From Vibrio bivalvicida (GTDB taxonomy: Bacteria; Pseudomonadota; Gammaproteobacteria; Enterobacterales; Vibrionaceae): a stretch of DNA of 64,000 nucleotides. Below, piece by piece: positions 46,203-54,136 of the stretch. The notes beneath the pieces are model-generated. The model was given only the letters and a program-made list of their open reading frames with translations, had not been told where the DNA came from and made no database searches. The position numbers were made by a program, and so were the translations under genes. The number at the start of each line of letters is the position of its first letter. Within the stretch, counting starts at the first letter, position 1. The stretch is from positions 1 through 64,000 of the forward strand of contig NZ_LLEI02000075.1 of assembly GCF_001399455.2 (NCBI RefSeq). Reading direction: 5' to 3'.

Positions 46203-46254
46203 TCATGCCGACGTTGTAATGAAATAATTGCTCACTGAGCATCTAGGAAATATA

Positions 46255-46273
46255 TTAGTAAAAGTTTTACTAA
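46255..46273. promoter_or_regulatory. Perfect 19-nt dyad upstream of ebgA
   Basis: TTAGTAAAAGTTTTACTAA, arms TTAGTAAAA and TTTTACTAA around a central G, 86 nt before the ebgA ATG. Best candidate EbgR operator in the window. Confidence 0.75.
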
Positions 46274-46284
46274 AATAAATTAAT

Positions 46285-46297
46285 GAAAACGTTTTAC
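46285..46297. promoter_or_regulatory. LacI-type half-palindrome upstream of ebgA
   Basis: GAAAACGTTTTAC has the central CG and AAAACGTTTT core of LacI/GalR-type operators. It is 12 bp beyond the 46255-46273 dyad. Confidence 0.5.
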
Positions 46298-46423
46298 TTT
46301 AACTTGATCACGATTTATTGACTGAATTATCTGAAAGCTGTGATCTGATTAAAAGAGTGATTATTAAGCAGTGAAAGTGAGGGAACTAAGGTAAATAGTA
46401 GAGTGATTAGAGCGAAAAAGAAT

Positions 46424-46447
46424 AAAAAAGCGCTGAAAATCAGCGCC
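46424..46447 (-). terminator. ebgR terminator
   Basis: Read on the minus strand: stem GGCGCTG-ATTT-CAGCGC followed by TTTTTTATT, about 27 nt past the ebgR stop. Confidence 0.85.
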
Positions 46448-46473
46448 TTAATTATTGTGTGTAGGAGAGTTAA

Positions 46474-47460
46474 TTAATGCTTTGTCGTATCTCGTAACTT
46501 GAGTTTACTTGGGACATAAACTTGTAAGGGTAGGGCGCGGCCGTCACGAGCTTTTTCGAGCAGCAAGTTCACCCCTTGAATGCCCATCATTTCAGAGTGA
46601 ATTCGAACCGTAGAAAGAGAAGGGAAAGTAAATTTAGCGGTTGGAATATCGTTAACGCTGATAAGTGAAATGTCTTGCGGAATATTAAGACCATGCTCAT
46701 GAATCGCGCGCAGCACCCCGATAGCAATCGAATCAGAAGCAATAAATAGTGCGTTAGGATAATTCGGCTTAGCGAGCAATTCTTTGGCTAAATCATACCC
46801 TGAAGAACTAGTGAAATCGCCGCGATAGATATCATCTAACGACACCACTCCTTTTAACTGGCCATATTCAGCAAACGCTACTTCACGGATATCGGCACTA
46901 TTTGGTTCATCTTGACCACCGATAAAGCCGATACGTTGATAACCCTGTTCAATAAAGAAGTCGGTGATCTCTTTACTAATTCTTACCAAATCGATGTCGA
47001 CGGAATCATACTCGGAGTCTGAGTCACTAAAGTCAACGTAACAGATATTTTCCGTGAGTTTCTTTACTTCAGATAAAACCTCAGGGTGGCTACGACCAAC
47101 CAAAAGAACACCTGTAATTTTACTGCCTTCTAATGAAACTTCATTGTTATAACAATTAGTAAGCTCAATGCCTAGTTTGTCACATTGGGTCTCAATGCCG
47201 TGGCGAATCGACAGGTAGTAAGGGTCATTCACTTCTGCTTCTTGCTTGTAGTTGTAGATAGCAAGGAAATGGTGATTGTGCTTTTTCCCAAGTCCCGCAC
47301 GTTTTGAGCTACTGCTTTTGTATTCTAACTTTTCTGCAATTTCCAGAATGCGGTGCTTGGTTTCTTCTTTGACACTTAGTGTCGGGTCATCGTTCAAGAC
47401 TCGCGAAACCGTCGCTAAAGAAACGCCTGCCTCAGTTGCAATATCTTTTAGTGTTGCCAT
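46474..47460 (-). CDS. ebgR: EbgR, LacI-family repressor of ebg
   Basis: 328 aa. LacI-type HTH (residues 1-55: MATLKDIATEAGVSLATVSRVLNDDPTLSVKEETKHRILEIAEKL) and a periplasmic-binding-like inducer domain with typical SDSIAIGVLRAIHEHGLNIPQDISLISVNDI. Highest likeness, as recalled, is to EbgR. It is upstream of ebgA on the same strand. Predicted to bind the dyads before ebgA; a half-site also lies 80 nt before its own start. Confidence 0.9.
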   Translation of the reverse strand: MATLKDIATEAGVSLATVSRVLNDDPTLSVKEETKHRILEIAEKLEYKSSSSKRAGLGKKHNHHFLAIYNYKQEAEVNDPYYLSIRHGIETQCDKLGIELTNCYNNEVSLEGSKITGVLLVGRSHPEVLSEVKKLTENICYVDFSDSDSEYDSVDIDLVRISKEITDFFIEQGYQRIGFIGGQDEPNSADIREVAFAEYGQLKGVVSLDDIYRGDFTSSSGYDLAKELLAKPNYPNALFIASDSIAIGVLRAIHEHGLNIPQDISLISVNDIPTAKFTFPSLSTVRIHSEMMGIQGVNLLLEKARDGRALPLQVYVPSKLKLRDTTKH

Positions 47461-47532
47461 GTGTTCTTACATCCCTTTTTGAGCGGGCAATCTAACTATT
47501 GGTCTCTATTGTAAACAATCACACTGATGAAG

Positions 47533-47555
47533 TACTAATTTTTAGTAAAAATTGT
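47533..47555. promoter_or_regulatory. Half-site dyad upstream of ebgR
   Basis: TACTAA-TTT-TTAGTA (47533-47547) overlaps TTAGTAAAA (47542-47550), the same half-site as in the ebgA operator. It is about 75-90 nt from the ebgR start. Confidence 0.45.
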
Positions 47556-47691
47556 TGTTAGCGTTGTCTTGGGTGAAAAGCAGTTAGCGAGGTTTGCAAA
47601 AAACCAATAAATACAGGGTTACAAGGCTCTTTAGTCCAAGGATTAAAATCACTTTCTTTTTGCTGCCTTCCCGTTTCTATTGTGCAAATTT

Positions 47692-47707
47692 GTGGAAACG
47701 TTTACAC
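47692..47707. promoter_or_regulatory. GalR box upstream of galE
   Basis: GTGGAAACGTTTACAC fits the E. coli GalR/GalS consensus (GTGKAANCGNTTMCAC) at every position. It lies about 100 nt before the galE start. galR is in the same window at 57872-58873. Confidence 0.85.
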
Positions 47708-47809
47708 AATGCGAAGACGATCACGGATCTGTGTGCGGTTTGATTGGTAGACTTTTCCCAACATCAAGCATTGAGTATTTAGTGCTCAAGATTATCTGGG
47801 GAGCAAAGA

Positions 47810-48829
47810 GTGAAAGTTTTAGTAACTGGCGGGATGGGATACATCGGCAGCCATACCTGCGTTCAAATGATTGAAGCAGGGATGGAGCCAATTATCGTCG
47901 ACAATCTATGTAACTCAAAACAACAAGTGTTGAATTGCATTGAGGTGTTAACGGGCAGACCCCCAAAATTCTATTTGGGAGATATCCGTGACGAGGCGTT
48001 TCTAGATTCTGTGTTTGCGCAGCATGATATCGATGCAGTTATTCATTTCGCTGGACTCAAAGCGGTCGGTGAATCGGTAACAAAACCCCTCGAGTACTAC
48101 GATAACAATGTCAACGGCACCTTAGTCTTAGCACGTTGTATGCGTAAAGCTGGCGTGAAAAGTATTGTGTTTAGTTCTTCTGCAACAGTGTATGGCGAGC
48201 CGAAAACTGTCCCGATTACTGAAGACTCTCCGACGGGGGCCACAACCAACCCTTATGGCCGCAGCAAATATATGGTCGAGCAGTGTTTGAGTGATCTATT
48301 CAGTGCAGAAAACGATTGGAGCATTACCTTACTTCGTTACTTTAATCCGGTCGGCGCGCATCCATCTGGCTCAATGGGAGAAGATCCTCAAGGCATTCCC
48401 AACAACCTGATGCCATTTATTGCTCAAGTTGCGGTAGGTCGCCGTGAGTCTCTGTCTGTGTTTGGTAATGATTACCCAACTCCTGATGGTACGGGGGTTC
48501 GAGATTATATCCACGTAATGGATCTCGCCGACGGGCATATTTCAGCGCTAAAGGCAGTGGGTGAAAAGGCCGGACTGCATATTTACAACCTAGGCACAGG
48601 CAAAGGCTCAAGTGTTTTAGAAATGATCGATGCCTTTGGTAAAGCTTGCGGTGCCCCAATTGCCTATGAAATGTGTCCGCGTCGCCCTGGAGATATTGCC
48701 GAATGCTGGGCAAGCACAGATAAAGCGCAGCGAGACCTTGGTTGGAAAGCCATCCGCAGTGTTGATGAAATGACGGCCGATACTTGGAAGTGGCAGTCAA
48801 ATAACCCTCACGGCTATTCCCCTGCGTAA
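47810..48829 (+). CDS. galE: UDP-glucose 4-epimerase GalE
   Basis: 339-aa NAD-dependent epimerase that interconverts UDP-galactose and UDP-glucose. Start codon GTG at 47810. NAD-binding GGMGYIGSHT (residues 7-16) and the catalytic YGRSK (YxxxK) near residue 150 are present, along with SSSATVYGE. First gene of galETKM behind a GalR box. Confidence 0.95.
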   Translation: MKVLVTGGMGYIGSHTCVQMIEAGMEPIIVDNLCNSKQQVLNCIEVLTGRPPKFYLGDIRDEAFLDSVFAQHDIDAVIHFAGLKAVGESVTKPLEYYDNNVNGTLVLARCMRKAGVKSIVFSSSATVYGEPKTVPITEDSPTGATTNPYGRSKYMVEQCLSDLFSAENDWSITLLRYFNPVGAHPSGSMGEDPQGIPNNLMPFIAQVAVGRRESLSVFGNDYPTPDGTGVRDYIHVMDLADGHISALKAVGEKAGLHIYNLGTGKGSSVLEMIDAFGKACGAPIAYEMCPRRPGDIAECWASTDKAQRDLGWKAIRSVDEMTADTWKWQSNNPHGYSPA

Positions 48830-48855
48830 TTGAAGCCGCAGCGTTGTTATCTGCG

Positions 48856-48905
48856 CTTTCCAATTCCAATCACATAGAAGATCTATGCTCATGGAAATTG
48901 GAAAG
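48856..48905 (+). repeat. Intergenic palindrome between galE and galT
   Basis: Long imperfect stem: CTTTCCAATTCCA...CACATAG pairs with CTATGCTCATGG...TTGGAAAG. It may terminate, stabilise or process the galE mRNA end. Confidence 0.7.
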
Positions 48906-48977
48906 CTTGCTGCCTAGCTACAACTCCAATTTCATTGGGGAATGCGGAAATATAATTTTAAAAGTTGAGTAACTAAG

Positions 48978-50030
48978 ATGTCGAATGTTGAATTTAACCC
49001 AGTAGATCATCCACACCGTCGCTACAACCCGCTTACAGGGCAGTGGATTTTAGTTTCACCACATCGCGCCAAGCGTCCATGGAGTGGGGCTGATGAAACC
49101 CCGGCTATTGATGACTTACCAAGCTATGACGGCAAGTGTTTTTTGTGCCCGACTAACGAGCGTATTTCTGGGGATCTAAACCCTGACTACCAAGGCACTT
49201 ATGTGTTTAATAACGATTTTGCCGCCTTGATGCCGGAATCGCCAGAAGCGCCCGAGTCTGATAATCCACTATTCAAAACTCAGGGCGTACGCGGATTGAG
49301 TCGTGTTATCTGTTTTTCCCCTGATCACAGTAAAACTCTGCCAGAACTGCCAGTCGACAATATCCGCGGTGTAATTGATACCTGGAACGAGCAAATCGAA
49401 GAGCTAGGTAAAGACTATGTTTGGGTTCAAGCGTTTGAGAACAAAGGTGAGACGATGGGCTGCTCTCAGCCGCATCCGCATGGTCAAATCTGGGCGAATA
49501 GCTTCTTACCAAATGAAATCGAACGTAAAGAGCAGAATCTAAAAGCGTACTACCAAGAGCATGGGAGCAACTTGCTGATCGATTACGTGCAAGCGGAACT
49601 AAAAGATGGCTCGCGTATTGTGGTCGAGACGGAGCACTGGGTTGCGATCGTGCCTTACTGGGCGGCGTGGCCATTTGAAACCATGCTGCTTCCAAAAACG
49701 CATATTCGTCGAATGAGTGAGTTAACGGGTGAGCAGCGTGACGATCTGGCTACTGCGATCAAAAAACTGACTAGCCGTTACGACAACCTATTCCAATGCT
49801 CTTTCCCTTACTCTATGGGTTGGCATTACGCTCCTTTCTTTGAACGGGGCACCGATATTGACCATTGGCAACTTCACGCATTGTTCTATCCACCACTGCT
49901 GCGCAGCGCAGCAATTCGTAAGTTCATGGTTGGCTACGAAATGTTAGCAGAAAGCCAACGCGACCTAACTGCTGAACAGGCAGCGCAGCGTCTGCGAGAT
50001 TTGAGCGATATTCACTACAAAGAACAGTAG
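48978..50030 (+). CDS. galT: Galactose-1-phosphate uridylyltransferase GalT
   Basis: 350-aa HIT-superfamily enzyme of the Leloir pathway that transfers UMP from UDP-glucose to galactose-1-phosphate. The active-site SQPHPHGQIWAN motif (HPHG, nucleophilic His) lies near residue 167. Metal-site cysteines CFLCP (near residue 50) are visible. Preceded by a palindrome in the 148-bp galE gap. Confidence 0.96.
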   Translation: MSNVEFNPVDHPHRRYNPLTGQWILVSPHRAKRPWSGADETPAIDDLPSYDGKCFLCPTNERISGDLNPDYQGTYVFNNDFAALMPESPEAPESDNPLFKTQGVRGLSRVICFSPDHSKTLPELPVDNIRGVIDTWNEQIEELGKDYVWVQAFENKGETMGCSQPHPHGQIWANSFLPNEIERKEQNLKAYYQEHGSNLLIDYVQAELKDGSRIVVETEHWVAIVPYWAAWPFETMLLPKTHIRRMSELTGEQRDDLATAIKKLTSRYDNLFQCSFPYSMGWHYAPFFERGTDIDHWQLHALFYPPLLRSAAIRKFMVGYEMLAESQRDLTAEQAAQRLRDLSDIHYKEQ

Positions 50031-50068
50031 CCTCGGTCATTTTTCCGATAGTGAATAGATAAAAATTT

Positions 50069-50166
50069 GAGATTCCTGACATCTCGTCCCTCGATTCTGG
50101 AATGACAAACTCAATCATTAGCGAAGTGTCATTCTCGAGAGTGAGGGACGAACGAGTTGGGAATCT
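50069..50166 (+). repeat. Palindromic intergenic repeat between galT and galK
   Basis: About 98 bp. The left arm GAGATTCCTGACATCTCGTC (50069 onward) pairs with the right arm ending GGACGAACGAGTTGGGAATC (near 50165); the middle GTCATTC and GAATGAC parts extend the stem. This family of repeats (GAGGGACGAACGAG...GGAATCTC) is, from memory, scattered through Vibrio genomes like ERIC or REP elements. Confidence 0.8.
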
Positions 50167-50194
50167 AACTAAATATTGAAGCTGAGAATTTACT

Positions 50195-51349
50195 ATGTCT
50201 GATCTAATCCAAAACGTAAAAACTTCTTTTCAACAAGCGCTGGGCTATGCACCAAGCCATATTATTCAAGCGCCGGGTCGCGTTAATTTGATCGGTGAGC
50301 ATACCGACTACAATGATGGTTTTGTTCTGCCATGTGCAATTGACTACCAAACGGTGGTAGCTGCGGCTAAACGTGATGACAACATTGTACGTGTCGTGTC
50401 TGTTGATTATGGCAATGACCTTGATGAATTTGATATCACCGAAGAGATTACCTTTCAGCAAGATAAAATGTGGCCGAACTACATCCGTGGTGTGGTGAAG
50501 TGTCTTATTGCGCGTGGTTACGAGTTTAGTGGCGCGGATATTTCTGTCAGCGGCAATGTTCCTCAAGGCGCAGGGCTTAGCTCATCAGCAGCGCTTGAAG
50601 TGGTGATTGGTCAGACATTTAAGGTGCTTTACAACCTAGAAATTTCTCAGGCTGAGATTGCTCTTAATGGTCAGCAAGCTGAGAATGAATTTGTCGGATG
50701 TAATTGCGGCATTATGGATCAGATGATTTCTGCTGAAGGTAAAGAGAGTCACGCAATGCTGCTTGATTGTCGCAGCCTAGAAACACAGGCGGTTTCAATG
50801 CCTGAAAATATGTCAGTGGTGATCATCAACTCGAACAAAAAGCGCGGATTGGTGGATAGTGAATACAACACTCGCCGTGAGCAATGTGAAGAAGCGGCGC
50901 GCATCTTTGGTGTGAAAGCGTTGCGTGATGTCACTATTGAGCAGTTCAATGCTAAGGCGTCTGAATTAGATGAGTTAGTTGCAAAACGCGCACGCCATGT
51001 AATCAGCGAGAACGATAGAACGGTTGAAGCGGCTGAGGCGTTACGCAATCACGATATGCAGCGCATCGGAAAGTTGATGGCACAATCCCACGCCTCTATG
51101 CGTGACGACTTTGAAATCACAGTCAAAGAGATCGACACCTTAGTTGAGATCGTTAAACAAGTGATCGGTGAGCAAGGTGGCGTTCGTATGACAGGTGGCG
51201 GTTTTGGCGGTTGTATTGTTGCGGTTATGCCACCTGAACTTGTTGAGTCAGTAAAAGCGGCGGTTGCAGCACAGTATCAAGCTGCGACTGGGCTGAAAGA
51301 GTCTATCTACGTGTGCCAAGCAAAAAATGGCGCGGGTGTGGTGGAGTAA
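50195..51349 (+). CDS. galK: Galactokinase GalK
   Basis: 384-aa GHMP kinase that phosphorylates D-galactose. Signatures: the N-terminal GRVNLIGEHTDYNDGFVLP (residues 28-46), the ATP-binding PQGAGLSSSAALEV (residues 124-137) and the C-terminal GVRMTGGGFGGCIVAV. Start ATG at 50195. Confidence 0.97.
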   Translation: MSDLIQNVKTSFQQALGYAPSHIIQAPGRVNLIGEHTDYNDGFVLPCAIDYQTVVAAAKRDDNIVRVVSVDYGNDLDEFDITEEITFQQDKMWPNYIRGVVKCLIARGYEFSGADISVSGNVPQGAGLSSSAALEVVIGQTFKVLYNLEISQAEIALNGQQAENEFVGCNCGIMDQMISAEGKESHAMLLDCRSLETQAVSMPENMSVVIINSNKKRGLVDSEYNTRREQCEEAARIFGVKALRDVTIEQFNAKASELDELVAKRARHVISENDRTVEAAEALRNHDMQRIGKLMAQSHASMRDDFEITVKEIDTLVEIVKQVIGEQGGVRMTGGGFGGCIVAVMPPELVESVKAAVAAQYQAATGLKESIYVCQAKNGAGVVE

Positions 51350-51354
51350 CTTAA

Positions 51355-52416
51355 ATGATGGCTCATCCTCTTTTTGAGAGTATGACTAAGCAGCCTGCCT
51401 ATGATGGGCAGCCTGCTCAGTTAATCGAATTAACCAATGCTAGAGGGGTTAGCATTGTGTTGATGGACATCGGGGCTACGTGGCTCAGTTGTCGTTTACC
51501 TTTGGCGTGCGGGGAGCAGCGTGAAGTCTTGCTTGGTGTAGGGGCTATGGCTGACTTTGAGTGCCAACAAAGTTACATGGGGGTAACAGTTGGTCGCTAT
51601 GCAAACCGCATTGCCAATGGCCTTTTTGATCTCGAAGGGCAGAATGTTCAATTGGTAACTAACCAAGCTGGTAATTGCTTACATGGTGGCGTCACTGGCT
51701 TTGATAAGCTGCGCTGGGAAATTGTTGAGCAAGCAGAACAAAGGGTGACTTTCAGTCTCCAATCTGCAGATGGTGACCAAGGCTTCCCCGGCAATATAAG
51801 TGTCTCTGTAACTTATCAGCTCGATGACGAGGGCAACGTCTCGATCGAATACCTTGCTGACACCGACAAAGCGACGCCAATCAATCTGACTAATCACGCC
51901 TACTTTAATCTCAATGGCGCGGGCAGCAAGTTAGATGCGCGTCATCATACTCTGAGTGTTTGTTCTGATTACTATTTGCCAACCAACGATGTAGGGATTC
52001 CACTTGGCGGGCTTGAAAGTGTTAGCGGTACCGGGTTCGACTTTCGCGTGGCGAAAAGCATCACGCAAGACTTGTTGCAAGATGAACAACAGCAAGCGGC
52101 GAAAGGCTATGATCACAGCTATTGGTTTGAGCCAAACCGAGACAGAACATTACCCGTTGCCAGCCTAGTTAGTGAAGACAGCTTAGTGACTATGCGCGTG
52201 TTCACCGATAAGCCCGCAATGCAGCTTTATACTGGTAATTGGTTAGCAGGAACCCCTGCGCGCGATGGGGAAGAATATGCAGACTACGCAGGCGTAGCAT
52301 TGGAGACCCAATTTTTACCTGATTCGCCTAACCATCCCGAATGGCAGCAACCAAGTTGTATTCTCTACCCAGATCAAGAATATAGGTATAAAACCACTTA
52401 TCAGTTTGCTTTCTAA
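51355..52416 (+). CDS. galM: Aldose 1-epimerase GalM
   Basis: 353-aa mutarotase. It starts 5 nt after the galK stop (ATGATG; either Met). Catalytic His/Glu regions are in NYANRIANGLF-like YANRIANG, LHGGVTGFDKLRWE, NLTNHAYFNLNG and the C-terminal GVALETQFLPDSPNHPEWQ (catalytic Glu). It completes galETKM. A MITE-like element follows the stop. Confidence 0.94.
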   Translation: MMAHPLFESMTKQPAYDGQPAQLIELTNARGVSIVLMDIGATWLSCRLPLACGEQREVLLGVGAMADFECQQSYMGVTVGRYANRIANGLFDLEGQNVQLVTNQAGNCLHGGVTGFDKLRWEIVEQAEQRVTFSLQSADGDQGFPGNISVSVTYQLDDEGNVSIEYLADTDKATPINLTNHAYFNLNGAGSKLDARHHTLSVCSDYYLPTNDVGIPLGGLESVSGTGFDFRVAKSITQDLLQDEQQQAAKGYDHSYWFEPNRDRTLPVASLVSEDSLVTMRVFTDKPAMQLYTGNWLAGTPARDGEEYADYAGVALETQFLPDSPNHPEWQQPSCILYPDQEYRYKTTYQFAF

Positions 52417-52440
52417 TTTAGCTTCGAAAGCACCACCTAC

Positions 52441-52709
52441 TAGGGTCTGTTGACCTTTTGCGCTGATTTTTGCAGCAGTTTGTGGGGGCTTAATGCAAGG
52501 CAGAGGCTTTGAATTGTAGTTGCCCTACCTGATAAGCCGATAACGCAGCAGAAAGGAGCCACAAACGCTGCCCGAAGGGTTCGGCTAAAAGCGTTTTACT
52601 CTTTGTTGAGAGGTGTTTTGCTTAGAATGACTAGGCTACAAACCTCTCGCCGCGATTAAAACGCTTTTATCTCGAACAAAATTTAACCTCAAAAGGTCAA
52701 CAAACCCTA
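52441..52709. mobile_element. MITE-like 269-bp element
   Basis: Starts TAGGGTCTGTTGACCTTTTG and ends AAAAGGTCAACAAACCCTA, imperfect terminal inverted repeats of about 19 bp, with GGG...CCC ends flanked by TA. Inside are further nested repeats (AAAAGCGTTTTA at 52587-52598 with TAAAACGCTTTT at 52657-52668; GAGAGGT with ACCTCTC). No ORF of note. It looks like a non-autonomous element with an unknown source transposase. Confidence 0.8.
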
Positions 52710-52712
52710 ATA

Positions 52713-52736
52713 ACGCCAGTCTGATGACTGGCGTTA
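52713..52736. terminator. Hairpin after the RRF-like gene
   Basis: Perfect stem AACGCCAGTC / GACTGGCGTT, loop TGAT, overlapping the stop codon of the minus-strand RRF-like gene. T tract is weak. Confidence 0.6.
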
Positions 52737-53078
52737 AAACCCTTCAAATTCGTCAATCGCGGCTCTTGCTTCAGAGAGAGAACAGCCTGACTGAGTAATG
52801 AGCTGATTGACCGTGATATTCGGTGATTCAGCAATGATGGCTGACAGATCAACAGCGGGAGTGGGTAAGGCTTTATCGATCGCTTTTGCTATCCACAATG
52901 TGTCTTCCGTAACCAAGTGTTGTTTGAGTTCTCTTAACGCTTGTTCCTCTCCACTCAGCAACCAATGCCGAGAGCGTCGGATACGCTTTACTTGGCAGCT
53001 ATTAGCGACAATCGCGCTGATAACCTGCGCTTTATCGTTAACGCGGTGAACAAAACTGTTTAACGGAACGGAAATCAT
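52734..53078 (-). CDS. Small protein of the RRF_GI (ribosome recycling factor-like) family
   Basis: 114 aa. N-terminal basic half (VKRIRRSRHWLLSGEEQALRELKQHL) and a C-terminal PTPAVDLSAIIAESPNITVNQLITQSGCSLSEARAAIDEFEGF, which I recall as the Vibrio/gammaproteobacterial family named ribosome recycling factor family protein (RRF_GI). It is not the canonical RRF. The function is unknown. It lies divergent from ahpC and beside the MITE. Confidence 0.65.
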   Translation of the reverse strand: MISVPLNSFVHRVNDKAQVISAIVANSCQVKRIRRSRHWLLSGEEQALRELKQHLVTEDTLWIAKAIDKALPTPAVDLSAIIAESPNITVNQLITQSGCSLSEARAAIDEFEGF

Positions 53079-53186
53079 GGTGAGTCAATTAAGGGTATTA
53101 ATAGATGCCACTTTATCGCAACACACCTCAAATCGCCACGCTCTCTACTTCCATGTGGAGTTGATAGATTTTCTCTATCTCGATTG

Positions 53187-53223
53187 ATAGTGATTCCCTA
53201 TCAGAGCAATAGAAACGTTCAAA
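53187..53223 (+). promoter_or_regulatory. OxyR box upstream of ahpC
   Basis: ATAG-N7-CTAT-N7-ATAG-N7-CAAA spacing fits the four-part OxyR site. The second half, ATAGAAACGTTCAAA, is identical to that upstream of ahpF. It lies 85-120 nt before ahpC. Confidence 0.75.
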
Positions 53224-53307
53224 TTTACCTATCAACCTGGTCAGGGCAATATAACTCCATCGACGCAAGGCAGCGTTCAAACACTAGATTAGAAAGAGAG
53301 TAAAATC

Positions 53308-53865
53308 ATGATCAACACACAAATCAAACCATTCTCAGCAACAGCATTTAAAAACGGCGAGTTCGTTGATATCACAGAGCAAGACGTGAAAGGCAAATGG
53401 GCAGTATTCTTCTTCTACCCAGCTGATTTTACTTTCGTATGTCCAACTGAGCTTGTAGACCTACAAGAGAAGTACGCTGAACTTCAATCACGTGGTGTAG
53501 AAGTTTACTCAGTGTCAACTGATACTCATTTCTCACACAAAGCATGGCACGATACTTCTGACAAGATCGGTACTATCGAATACTTCATGGTAGGTGACCA
53601 AACTGGCACTATCACTAACAACTTCAACGTGATGCGTGAAGGTCAAGGTCTTGCTGACCGTGCTACTTTCCTAATCGACCCAGAAGGTACTATCCAAGCA
53701 ATGGAAATCACTGCTGAAGGTATCGGTCGTGACGCAGAAGACTTACTACGTAAAGTTAAAGCAGCACAGTACGTTGCAGCAAACCCAGGTGAAGTTTGCC
53801 CAGCGAAATGGAAAGAAGGTGAAGAGACTCTAGCGCCATCTCTAGACCTAGTAGGTAAAATCTAA
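53308..53865 (+). CDS. ahpC: Alkyl hydroperoxide reductase subunit C (peroxiredoxin)
   Basis: 185-aa typical 2-Cys peroxiredoxin that reduces H2O2 and organic peroxides. The peroxidatic Cys is at position 45 in PADFTFVCPTEL and the resolving Cys at 164 in GEVCPAKW. Strong codon bias fits high expression. Its promoter segment is repeated before ahpF. A terminator at 53937-53967 separates the two genes, so ahpC is probably its own transcription unit. Confidence 0.97.
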   Translation: MINTQIKPFSATAFKNGEFVDITEQDVKGKWAVFFFYPADFTFVCPTELVDLQEKYAELQSRGVEVYSVSTDTHFSHKAWHDTSDKIGTIEYFMVGDQTGTITNNFNVMREGQGLADRATFLIDPEGTIQAMEITAEGIGRDAEDLLRKVKAAQYVAANPGEVCPAKWKEGEETLAPSLDLVGKI

Positions 53866-53936
53866 CCTCATTACCAGGTTTGTACAGGTATGCCTTGCTC
53901 TGCTCCTATTGAGCTTGGCATACCGCCTTTAATGAT

Positions 53937-53967
53937 AAAGCCATACCCGAATAGGGTGTGGCTTTTT
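53937..53967 (+). terminator. ahpC terminator
   Basis: Stem AAAGCCATACCC / GGGTGTGGCTTT, loop GAATA, then TT. A weaker hairpin (GGTATGCC / GGCATACC) lies at 53887-53925. Confidence 0.85.
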
Positions 53968-54014
53968 GCGTTTGATTTTTTGCAGAAAACAATTCTGATG
54001 GCGTGGAGTTTTCG

Positions 54015-54051
54015 ATAGGTTTTGCCTACCAAACTAATAGAAACGTTCAAA
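54015..54051 (+). promoter_or_regulatory. OxyR box upstream of ahpF
   Basis: ATAG-N7-CTAC-N7-ATAG-N7-CAAA. The last 15 nt (ATAGAAACGTTCAAA) equal the ahpC box, and the following 50 bp of leader are also similar. Confidence 0.75.
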
Positions 54052-54136
54052 TTTATCTATCTACGACGGCAGGGCAATATAGCTCCATCAGCGCAGTAGA
54101 GCGCACCTGAATCACAAATGAATAGTAGGTAATATC

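Larger units (their letters stand above)
47461..47809. other. Intergenic region between ebgR and galE
   Basis: 349 bp with no gene seen. It carries the ebgR half-site dyad (47533-47555) and a GalR box (47692-47707). The rest is an AT-rich leader. A start codon for galE (GTG, 47810) follows a GGGGAGCAAAGAG ribosome site. Confidence 0.7.

Noticed and set aside
50204..50566. 120-aa frame opposite galK
   Set aside because: Shadow of the galK coding strand; no protein family and no promoter.
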